From positions 124,001 to 188,000 of the forward strand of contig JAVLUZ010000696.1 of NCBI GenBank assembly GCA_036768485.1: a stretch of 64,000 nucleotides of DNA, read 5' to 3'. Under the pieces are notes generated by a model. The model did not search any database. It was not told the DNA's origin and worked only from the letters and a program-made list of their open reading frames with translations. This document shows, in pieces, positions 11,956-22,700 of this stretch. A program made the position numbers and the translations under genes. The first letter of the stretch is position 1. Each line of letters begins with the position of its first letter. This stretch comes from Mermis nigrescens (Eukaryota; Nematoda; Enoplea; Mermithida; Mermithidae).

Positions 11956-12610
11956 ACCAATGCAAAAGCTCCATACAAAATTAGCCGCTAAAAGTATAAA
12001 TATTTGAATTTGTAATAGCATTTTTCGAACCCTGCGCCTTTGCTGCTTTCGGTTGGTTTTAGTCAAATTACTCGCAAGCTAGTTTACACCATCAAAAACA
12101 GTATTTATAAGTTGATATATTGGCTTGCTGTGTGCTTGATCTCAATGATTAATCAGGTTTGTTAGAACCCCTCATAGTTTCCTGTGTGCCCGTCCCCTGC
12201 GTGCTTTACGGCGCCAGATCGCGCACTTTGAAAAGTAAATTCGGAATCAGAGGTCCAAAAAGCCTCTTGGGCCAAATTTGGAAGTGATATCCAAGCTGTG
12301 CTTCTGCCAAGACAAAAGCCTAAATTTTACGCTTTGGATAGGGTACGTTTGGGCTCCTGTTCGAAATTCAATCCGTGAATTTTCTTCAAATTCTGCAGTG
12401 AAGTCAGCAACCGCCGAAATTTAAATGAAATTTGTCTGCTGCGATTCAAAATATTTGTAGAAATGTTGTTTTAAAAACGTTTTTCTTACTTTCGTCAGTT
12501 TACACTGCAGTTTTAAGTATTTTAAACCAGTCGGTAGCGAATTTAAGCTGGTCCATGGTGGTAACAAATTGACCACACAATAATTAGCCGCAAGAGCCGC
12601 TGAAAGTTTT
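11956..12610. other. No gene seen
   Basis: Unique-looking sequence with two TTTACAC motifs (12085, 12500). No supported ORF or element. Confidence 0.35.
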
Positions 12611-12815
12611 TATATCTGGGCGTGGGGGTGGTTTCGGGAAGCATAAACCAGAATACCCACAGAATTCATTTTTGAAATTTTTCATGTTAATAGATAGTGC
12701 CCGATGAGAAACGTTGAAAAATGGTGTTTTTTCACCATAACACATGTTTTTAAGGCCGTGTTTGACCTTTGAAAAATCGTGCAGCCCCGCAGAATTTTGG
12801 TGCCGCCCACATATG
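12611..12815 (+). mobile_element. Family A MITE, divergent copy
   Basis: Starts TATATCTGGGCGTGG and ends GCCGCCCACATATG, with the usual CCAATG-type interior modules partly deleted (205 bp). No clear target duplication, so it is probably older. Confidence 0.65.
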
Positions 12816-13500
12816 CTTGGGATACCCGAGGATTACTCCATTAAAACTGCTTTCTCGGACACACACAGACAATTCGAAGTTAATATTATAATCCTTTACT
12901 GAACCTAAATTATCTTTTCACATTAATTGATTCATGGTAATAAGATAAAACAAGATACATTGACGCTTGTCGTCAAGTTTTATCCATCAGCATCAAAAAT
13001 TGCATAAAAACAAAATAGAATAAAGACTTCAACTCTAAGTGTCTGTGGGACTTGGCCATTCCTGCTTCCCATGTCGTTCTGACATTCTCATTCAATCATG
13101 TTCGAAACGTCTTTTTCATGTATTTATGCAATTTACTATAGCCCGGACACTTTAAGGTTTGACATTGACAGGTAAATTGCAAAACACGATCACTAGGTGT
13201 GGGGTGTCTTGCTGGACCCTAGAATCTGGAAGACGCTGTAAAACGACAGATCCCCAAAAATGAAGTCTAGGTGTCATTTTGTGTTATAGTTGCCTAATCA
13301 GACACTCCAGAATCGGGCTGCCAGCCAACGACAATCCATAATGTCAACTTTACATTGTCCGCTTCATTCCAAACGGCCCATCTCCGTTTAACGGCGTATT
13401 ACCGTAGCATAATACTCAGCAATAAAGCTTGTTGTTGCAATTTGTTATATGCGCCACAGGTTTAGCAAAGCAAATTAAAGAGTTTAAAGCAGGTAGCCAA

Positions 13501-13730
13501 CACACCTGGGTGTGGGGGTATGCACCCCCTCTGAAAAACCAAAATACACAGCCCCCAGAATTCAATTTTTAAAAATTTCTTTCGTGTCGCAGTTGTTAGA
13601 TGCCAATAGAAAGTGCTCAATGAGAAACGTCGAAAATAGTGTTTTTCGCCATACCACCATTTTTAAGGCAATTTTTTGACCTTTGAAAAATCTTGTGCAC
13701 CCTCCAGAATTTTCTTGCTGCCCACGAATG
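13501..13730 (+). mobile_element. Family A MITE, left member of an adjacent inverted pair
   Basis: Starts CACACCTGGGTGTGG and ends GCTGCCCACGAATG. Flanks are GTAGCCAA (13493-13500) and GTAGCCAC (13731-13738), an 8-bp duplication with one mismatch. Confidence 0.85.
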
Positions 13731-13738
13731 GTAGCCAC

Positions 13739-13956
13739 CATACGTGGGCAGCAAGAAACTTCTGGGGGTGCAAGATTTTTTTGAAGGTCAAAAAATGGTG
13801 GTATGGTGATAAAAACACCATTTTTCGACGTTTCTAATCAAGCACTATCCATTGGCATCAAAAAATTGTGAAAAAAGCGAAAAAAATTTTCAAAAATTGA
13901 ATTCTGGGGGTATTTTGGTTGCTGGGGGAGGTGCATACCCCCCACGCCAAGGTGTG
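13739..13956 (-). mobile_element. Family A MITE, right member of an adjacent inverted pair
   Basis: Reverse orientation: CATACGTGGGCAGCAAG to CCAAGGTGTG. It is flanked by GTAGCCAC on both sides (13731-13738 and 13957-13964), a perfect 8-bp duplication shared with the left copy. Confidence 0.88.
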
Positions 13957-13964
13957 GTAGCCAC

Positions 13965-14819
13965 TACACCAGCATTATTAAAAAGCCCATTCAGGAAGAA
14001 AACTGACGGCAATAAGACTTTAGAGAAAATGGGCCGTTTGGAATGGAACAGATTATAGCATGACGATAGTGCATGAATCTTCCTTTGCCATCAAGCGACT
14101 GCGCGCTCGAGATACAGTAGGATTGCGTGCCGTGCAGTGCGCGTAAAACAGATATAGGTGTGAAACTTGAGTTGCAAACCATTTTATTGGTACACAATGC
14201 GAATTATAACCTCGTAAAAATGCGATAAAATTTATGTTAAACGCGTACACATGCTCTGTACAATTTAGAATTGTTTAATATGCGAGAAATCGTACCACAT
14301 AATGCTTAATCCCCATGATAAAAGCAGTAAGCATTAGCACAGCGGTAGACGCGCTAACACGTGATCTGTAGTATTTCACATTGCTAAGAAAGCGTTGATA
14401 GCTGAATTGTTAATAGAACGAGATAAAAAAGCGATAAAAAATGATAGAAAAGATCGCACGGGCCTGTTTGTCGAAACCATAATAAGCCTAGGCGTATGTT
14501 GAAGAATTTAAAAATCAGAAAATCCGTCCGACTCGAAACATTGCGCTTCAACATTACTTGGATTGATTTATCCTCTAGCACATTTTTTAGCCTCCTGAAC
14601 GCTCGGAAGGGATTTTACATTAATAATAAATCGGACATTGTAAACTGAATAAGAAAATGATGTAAGTTCCATGTGGCAAAGCTGGACTTAATTACACGAG
14701 GAATACTTGACACAGTGACAAATTAGTTTCATGACTGCCCTTGCAACGAGATCTAATCTTGTTAGATATTTAAGTAAAGCGATGATTGGTTAAAAAGCTC
14801 CATTGACATGCAGCAACAA
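13965..14819. other. No gene seen; weak tRNA-like stretch
   Basis: Unique sequence. Bases 14332-14400 (TAGCACAGCGGTAGACGCGC) resemble a tRNA A-box half but no B-box follows. Short ORFs are unsupported. Confidence 0.3.
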
Positions 14820-14827
14820 CTAATCTG

Positions 14828-15027
14828 GGATCTATTATACAATTTACCCACCAACGTTTTTTGTGTAGTGTGTAATATGTAATGTGTTATGTGAAATGTG
14901 TATTGCGTAATGTGTCATGTGTAGTGTGTAATGTGTAAAGTGTTCATATTACACATTATACATTACACATTACAATACATTATGGATCGGCTAAAAAACG
15001 TTGGTGGGTAAATTGTATACTAGATCC
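14828..15027. mobile_element. Family L MITE with 36-bp inverted ends and a hairpin microsatellite
   Basis: Ends GGATCTATTATACAATTTAC and the inverted copy GTAAATTGTATACTAGATCC extend through CCACCAACGTTTTTT. It is flanked by CTAATCTG on both sides (14820-14827 and 15028-15035), a perfect 8-bp duplication. The 200-bp body is a TGTGTAATG-type microsatellite followed by its inverse (TTACACATTATACATTACAC). Confidence 0.8.
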
Positions 15028-15114
15028 CTAATCTGAATCATAGCTAAGAGACTACATGGAAAAACGAAGAGCTATTTCGTTTTAAACTGCTTGGCGCAAA
15101 TGAAAAAAGCTGAT

Positions 15115-15175
15115 CCTATGCGGATTCGAACCCTCACCGCTAAAATCTTCGAATGCGCCACATTGCAACGAATAC
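15115..15175 (-). pseudogene. tRNA-like fragment with B-box
   Basis: The minus strand contains GAGGGTTCGAATCCGC, a perfect B-box context, preceded by a possible long variable arm. No convincing A-box or acceptor stem, so a tRNA fragment or SINE piece. Confidence 0.3.
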
Positions 15176-15858
15176 GTTATTTTTTGTGCTTTTGTTAAAC
15201 TATGCTCAGGCTGGAATGCACTAGATACGACCCGTGATTTGAAATATACAAATATCATTAAGCGAAAGCGAAAGGTGGAAGAGCGACGGCAGTACGGTAA
15301 TTACTAATTGCGACGGGTTTACACCGCATATTAAAAATTTCTCCATCGATGATCTCGGACGGATAATATAAAAAAACTTGATAAAACCTTACCGCCTAAG
15401 TATTATAATACGTGCGAGCATATTTATAGCGATATAGCGGCGCGCCTAAGAAACACATACCGTACACTACACGACCAGTTTACACACGATCATTTTCGCA
15501 CCAATCATTATCATTATCGAATAATAATAATATAAAATATGCGCGGAAATAACGTTGAGCTGTTCAAATTTTCAGACTCGTTCCTAAGACGCCGAATCGT
15601 CGCGCTAATTCGACGTTGTAAACGAATATTCGAGCACCCTAATGTACAGTGTAAACGAATAAAAAGCGAAGCGATTATACAGATAAAAGTGTACCGCTCG
15701 AATACACAGGCACACGACACACAATGCACAGACGGTCGTTGAGTGGATTTTTGTACAACGCGGAATGGATCAGAGGAAAATTTGGGATGGGCCGAAATAA
15801 TACAGTTTACACCATTCAAAACAAACGTGATTTTCAACTTTCCTTGAGAGAAAACTGT

Positions 15859-15864
15859 TTTATT
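15859..15864 (-). terminator. Candidate CycE polyadenylation signal AATAAA
   Basis: The first canonical AATAAA I find on the minus strand below the stop codon, about 630 nt downstream, followed by a G/T-rich stretch on that strand near 15800-15830. Plausible but unproven. Confidence 0.35.
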
Positions 15865-16490
15865 GGAAAACTTTAACGCATCTAAGTTACTAGATTTGAA
15901 GCTCAAATTTCATGCCACAAAATTTAATGAACAAAAGTTTAGGGGATCAAGTGTGTTGGCATTTACAGTTTACTTCAAAGAAATGGGTTGATTCCATTCA
16001 TTAACTTGCGACGGTTCCTTGGAGTAGTTTACACTACTCCACCTACGCAAAAAGCGCATCGAGTTAAAAGAATGCACATTGCCAAAAGGCCCTTTTGAAA
16101 TACATGGTCTATAAAATTCAAGATATAAAACGGCTAGCACTACTTTAAACTTTACACCACACGCACCCGGATTTCTTGATGAAAAAACGAGCGCCATTGG
16201 GTTGTAAAAAGACCTTACGAATAAAAATTTAGCAAAAATGCGACGAAATCAGAGTCCGACGCGGCGTCGAACGGTAGAGGGGCTCGAAATCAACGCTCAT
16301 TGATTTACGGTGTAAACCGTAAAGATTAAATCGAGCCGAAAAGTCGTCCGATCGGGCGTAAAGATACCACGATTGGCGGCGTTAAGAGATACATCCGAAG
16401 CAGTGTAAAGTGATACGTTGCCAAAAACTTCCTCAGATGAGTCATGGTCTTGCGGTATACTGTAGACAGGAATATATAAATAAGCGGAGG

Positions 16491-16718
16491 TCATTGATGA
16501 ACGGCGTACTGGATTTGCGGCTGGCGATCGCCGCCATTATCCGGAAATATGCTAAATTTGGACAAATGCGTGGGCGGGGCGTACAGGTGGGCGCCCGATC
16601 TCTCGTCGCTGGGCGGCGGAGTTGGAAAAATACTGTTCAGACTATTGTTGTTCAAAAACACGACCGGACTCATCCGGCTATTGCACAGCATGTCTTGTTG
16701 CAAGGCTTGAGCGCATTC
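16491..16718 (-). CDS. CycE: CycE coding exon 10 (C-terminus, Fbw7-type phosphodegron)
   Basis: Encodes residues 652-726 and TGA at 16493-16491. The acceptor is TTTTTTAAAG and the exon enters at phase 0: [10 protein letters not shown], then [10 protein letters not shown], ending AVHQ. T684-P-P-P-S688 with the hydrophobic residues before it (SIFP) fits the cyclin E phosphodegron recognised by Fbw7/Ago (LLTPPxS in human and fly). The acceptor is moderate, with a short T-run, so the exon start could shift by a few codons. The rest of the tail is not conserved. Confidence 0.85.
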   Translation of the reverse strand, partial: ECAQALQQDMLCNSRMSPVVFLNNNSLNSIFPTPPPSDERSGAHLYAPPTHLSKFSIFPDNGGDRQPQIQYAVHQ

Positions 16719-19700
16719 CTTTAAAAAATCAATAAACCTATCCTAAGGATAAATAAGTTCGATGTAAAGCTTGCTTTTGAGTATTTAGACGGCGTTTGTT
16801 TGATAGGGCTATAAAAATTGGCGCTTACAGGTAATCAGCTGCCCTAATTTTGACCAAAACCGACGAAAAAGGTCTGAAAATGCGTCCGGAAACAGCTATG
16901 TTTTCGCCCATATGTCCAGCAGAAGATAAAAAATTTCGATCGTCCGGGAGTGGTGGACATACGTGGGCAGCAAGAAAATTCTGGGGGAGGGGGGTGCAAG
17001 ATGTTTCGAAGGTCAAAAAATGACCTTAAAAATGGTGGTATAGCGAAAAACACCATTTTTCGACGTTTCTCATCAAGCACTACCTAGTGGCATCAAAAAA
17101 ATTGCGAAAAAAACGAAAAAATTTTCAAAAATTGAATTCTGGGGGGTATTTTGATTTTCGGGAATATTTGGGTTTTGGGAGATGCATACCCCAAACCGCC
17201 CACGCTCAGGTGTGGTGGCGGATCTTAGGTAGAAATATTTAGACCCGAGCCAAGCACGTGGAAGATTTGCAGTCGGGACAGACTGGAATGGAAAAATTGA
17301 AATTTTCTGCCCAAAATGAAGGCCCAATATGCATGAAAATCGAAAGTTTCCTTCTAGTGTGCTTTGAATTCACGACAAAAAGGTTTAGGTAAACATACTT
17401 TCCAGGCTATTTAAGCATTTATACTAGTTTTTGAGGTACTTTTGGGTCTAAAAACGCCCGTCAACTAACCAGAATGGCCGCGCTGCACATCTATACTCAA
17501 CGCCCTCCTTAAATGTGCCAAAAAGGCCAATAATATACACATTGTGTAAACCTACGTATTTTGGGCAAGGTATATTTGTACACCTGAAGTCTTAGCTTAC
17601 AAATGCCCGAGGCTAAACTTATTTTTACCATAGAATTGTATTTTCAAAAGACAATTTCATTAATATTTTGACCATTCTGGGTAGAATTTAAGATTTTTGG
17701 AAGTAAAAATTGCTCTGGCATCCGAATCGTGTCATTATTATAAAGTTTATCGTTTTGTAAAGACAAAGGAGACGTAAAACACCAAAGGGAAATGGAAAAA
17801 GTGTGACAGCATGGCCATGTCGAAAACTTAGAGTGTCTAGCTTCAATCATTGACTGAACGGGTATAATGCAATTAAGTAAGAAATAAGTTGAAAATTTAA
17901 TAAAATATTCTTTTAAATTATAATTCAAAAGTCATTATTTATGAATTTAAAAAAATAATTAATTAATTAAATTAAAAATATTAAATTAGCACTAATTTAT
18001 TACCAAAAATTAATAGGCACGTTTGGTTAGGGTCCTCCATCATCCGGCTCCCATAAATACCCCAAAAGATGCGTTTCAGAATGCGTTTTTAATGCTCTTA
18101 ACGATTTTTCTTGCGTTTCTTCAACAAAAATAGATTCGCAAAAAATTGCCGAATACTGTATTAAAAATTTTGACCAAACTCAGTGTTTAAACTCGAATAC
18201 AGAAAAACTGTTTATTTTCGACTCTAAGCAACGTTATACAACCTTAAAAAAACTTAAACACTCTGCGCAATCACAAACTAATAAATCAGCTAAATCAATT
18301 ATCGCCGACTGACGTCTAACAGCCGATAGAAAAAACAAAATCAAGGCATAGTGCAAAAACAGAAGTGTAAACTATCTTCATCGTGGCAGGTACGTAGCTG
18401 GCCGTCCTGTTTTGAGGGACCAACACCAATTTTTGGGGGACTAAGCCCGAAAAGGCCAAAATAGCACGAAATAACGTTTAAAAAGTCCAATTTTTAAGAT
18501 TTTTCTGAATTTGGGGTTGGGGTCCGAACCCCCCATTCCCGCAGACATACGTACCTGTATCGCGACCTTAATTACTTTCGTATTACTTGAATTACTAAAG
18601 CGAAAAAAGCCGCGTTTCAAAAAGAGGCGAATGGCAAAACAAAATCGTTAAATACGACTTTTTTGGGGCATTTCCGTATCAAATCGCCGTCAGGCATTTT
18701 AAACTACTTTACATTCTTACTCATGAGCTACTAAAGCATAGAAGCGCGGAAAAAATATGTAAAGGAAAGAGGCGCGGGTCACTCAGGATTATGACCCCTC
18801 CACCGCTTTCGTATAAATTAACGCACAAGCCACTGGCGAAGCGGTTTGAAACTACTTTACACCACACGCTTTACACTTAATTATATCGAACTACTTTACA
18901 CCGCTATCCGCTTACCAATAATTTAAGATCGGCAGCGTGAGTTTGTATGTTGTGTACGTCGTCGTCCGGGACGACGTCGGACATATTTTTTACACACAGA
19001 TCTCCCTTTTCCTGTACACAGCGTGCGAATGGAATCATCCAATGATAACAAACCGCTATATCGTCGTACTTAAAGCCTGCATATTGTAACCATATTAATA
19101 ATAATACTAGCAATAATAATAATGATGATAATAATAATATCCCGGGGCTAGGATATTATTATTATTTATAGTGATACGTAATATGAACAATAATAATAAA
19201 TTATAAACTAAAATTAACAATGACACAACCAAATTTCGGCGGGAGTTTGGAACCATTGGTTAGGTATGAAAAGGGCAAATTTTTTACTTTCAGATTTCGA
19301 GGTAAAAAGATCTAATAAAAACAATGTACGGTGCAGGGGTGGATTTAGGGGGGCGGCCCCCCTCCCCGTTGGCTAAAAATAGTGCGCAAAATTAAGGATT
19401 TTTGAGCGATTTTCTGGTTAAAACGGCTAATTTTTCCGCCCAAGTCAGGGTTCGGCCCCCCTAGGGGTACCGCCCCCCTTAGGAGAATCCTGGAGCCGCC
19501 ACTGATACGGTGATAGACATATGTGTAGAGCGTGGGGAACGAAATACACCCACCGCAAAAATGGTTCTTAAGTGCCGTTTCGGGCTAAAAACGATGAACG
19601 TACGTATGAAACACCACCATCGGCGCTCCTGATCAGTGGCGGATCCAGGACTTTCCTAAGGGGGGGGGCGGTACTTCTAAGGGGGGGGGCGGAACCCTGA

Positions 19701-22700
19701 CCTGGGCGGAAAAATTAGCCGTTTTAACCCGAAAATCGCTCAAAAATCCTTAATTATACGCGCTATTTTGGGCCGATGGGGGGGGGCGGCGGCCCCCCCC
19801 TAAATCCGCCCCTGCTCCCGATGATGCTCTTGTTTCTAGATGTCAAAAACAAAAACGCATCAATGCACCAGTAAAATTCAACGGAATGCAGTCGAAAATT
19901 GATATTTGGCAGCGCTGCTTCGAAAGACTTGGCACTTTTGAATTGAAAAATATCAAAAAACGCACAAAGCGGGAAGTTTTCTGCAGCCTTTTTCAAAAAT
20001 CAGCTATGATAAAGAAGGTGCTTAAACTAGAATTTACGCTAAATTCCCACACCTAGAACGAACGTTCTCAAATAAGACCATACCTGGGGGTGGGGGGGGG
20101 TTGGGGGCAGGCATGTAGCTGGCCGTCCAATTTTGGGGAAACTAACACCAATTTTGGGGGGACTAAGCCCAAAAAGGCCAAAAATAACACAAAACAATGT
20201 TTAAAAGCCCTATTTTTCCACTTTTTTTTTAATTTTGGTGGATCCGGACCCCCCCATTCACCCAAGAGCTACGTGCCTGTTTGGGGGATATGAATCCCCC
20301 AGAAACCAAAATACCCCCTCCCCAGAAATAAATTTTTGAAATTTCTTTTTTTCGCAATTTTTCGAGGCCAAGGGATAGTGCTCGATGAGAAACGTTTGAA
20401 AATGGTGTTTTTTCGCCGTACCACCATTTTGAGGCCATTTTTAGCCTTTGAAAATATCTCGCACCCCCCAGAAGTTTGGGGCCGCCCAACTATGAATACG
20501 ACCCCGTTGGCCATGGTGAACAACTAAAAACAATTCGGAAATGTTTTCTGTCAGAATCCCTCAATTTGTGAACGTCTGCCCTGATCGTATGTATTTTTTT
20601 GATTTTTGATTTTTTACCAAATAAATAAAAAAATATGATCATTATTATTGAAAAAAATTTCTATTATTTAAAATTTTAACCCTCCATTCTGAGAAGGGTT
20701 AAACTTGAAAGTGCCTTTTTGGGCCCGAAAAATCACAGGTACGCATCGACAGTGGCGGATGTAGGATTTTCCTAAGGGGAGGGGGGCGGAACACTGACTT
20801 CAGCGGAAAAATTAGCCCTTTTTACCCGAAAACCGCTCAAAAATCCTTGATTTTGCGCACTATTTTGGGCCAATGGGCCGCCCCCCTAAATCCGCTCCTT
20901 CGCATCGAAAACATCGTTTTTCGGCGTTTCTGACAGTGCTCCATCTTTCTAAAGCAAAAAAACTTTCGAAAACTTTGAAAAAATGAAACAAGTAGAACAA
21001 AATATGGTCGAAACATGAGCATATTGCGCGAAAGGCTGAAAAATCGACACTTTTCAGCAAATAGCTAGCTAGAACCGCTTAGAGTTCAACGAATTTTTAG
21101 AAAATTTTTGGGAACTTTTAGATAATCGCGAATTCTGATGGGTGAAAAAATTTCCGCCGGAGAGGGGGTGAAAATTTTTCTAGGGGGGGGGTGAAAACCC
21201 CAAAACCCCCTTCGCCGGGATCATGCACCAGGCACCATTACACCTATTTGCGCGATTTGCAACTTAAACCTCGCTTAAGTGCTTTACCTTAGATATATAA
21301 CACGTGGACCAGTCGCATCATTGTTAAAACGATGGTAAACAGTAGACCCGTCTGTTTCTAGTTGCATGCTATTTTTTACAATAAAAGTCAATCACTAAAA
21401 AAAGATCGCTTCGATAGAAAACTTTCATAGAGCAATGTCGCTAAAGGATGCAAATCAATAAGAACCTGAGACACGGTTTCGTTAATTTCCTTTTTTATTT
21501 TCCTGCTTCTTTACACTGTTTTTTCGAACCCCTCATTCTTTTGTGCATGCAACTGAGTCATCCAATGGGAAAATGGACGAGTAAAATCAAAACGTAATAA
21601 TTAGAGATGCCAGCATGAATTCACTAAGTTCGTAAAGCTTCTTTTATTGAATTGGATAAAACGTTAATAACACGGGTACGCACCAGATACTAGTAAAGCC
21701 AAATTTTCCGGCTCGATTACGTGGGCGAAGGCACATGCCGCTAATACGCTATAAGGAAATCGCAGACTACCAACATCCATGATGCACAGATCGATTAGCT
21801 AAAAAGATTTTGAAAACCTAAAATTTAGTCATGTTTTTATTTTTATAAGTGATAATAATAATAATAACGATGACAATAATAGCAAATAATAATTAATTAT
21901 TAAAATTATTAATCGTTCTATTATTATTGACTAAGTTATTATTGCTCGTTTTCCCTAGCATTTTTGGCACGATATTCACCGTAATTTTTATGAAGCATGC
22001 TCAGTGTAATGTGCCAAATAATATGTTGGTGTCGAGAAGTGTGGCATGTGAATAACTGGGCTGTTAAGATCGGGAACAGAAATTTTAACTTAATAACTTC
22101 ATGGGCAAACAAAAAAGCAGATAAAAAAGATAAGGGGTGAAGAAATATGATTTAAAAACGTACGAATATAAAAAACAAATAATAAATAATGCGACATAAA
22201 TTCAAATAGAAATACAAACAAAAAACACGTTTCTAAGAATGCATGTTTTATTAGAGGATAAAAAAGAGAGAATTTAGAAGAAAAAAATTCAATGAAATTG
22301 AAAAAGGCCTTACACGGAGAAATAAAAGTTGATTATTTTGGTTCAAAACCATAAATGCACATAGGGGAGGGTATTGCCCCCTCCCTCTTACGGGTCATCC
22401 GGACAGGTACTGTCCAACGATTTTGAGCTGATGGAACGACTGTTTTTGCATCACTTTTGAGGTCAAAAGCAGTAAAAACGTCAAAACTTTTCCGGCGCTT
22501 CGCGCCAGATCAGTACTTTTAAGTACTTTTTACTCAAAAAGCGCCACAAAATTGATCAATTTTTGCATTTTTAGTGTTAAAAGTGATATAATGCAGTCAA
22601 AATAGAGTAAAAATGCTGTTAAAATGCGTTATTACCACCGAAAAACGTTTTATAGGCTAATTTAGACCATTGTGATCATTAAAAAGCAAAAAATCGTTAA

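Larger units (their letters stand above)
15036..16490 (-). other. CycE 3' UTR and downstream flank
   Basis: Mostly unique sequence with no transposon that I recognise. It carries many copies of TTTACAC or its complement (for example 15320, 15480, 15805, 16027, 16150, 16311). Short ORFs here have no recognisable products. The 3' UTR probably covers about 15840-16490. Confidence 0.4.

Noticed and set aside
14332..14400. Possible tRNA gene
   Set aside because: A-box-like half only, no B-box or acceptor pairing.
16297..16494. ORF just below the CycE stop as an alternative last exon
   Set aside because: No acceptor with fitting phase and no cyclin E features; the TPPPS exon directly upstream fits better.
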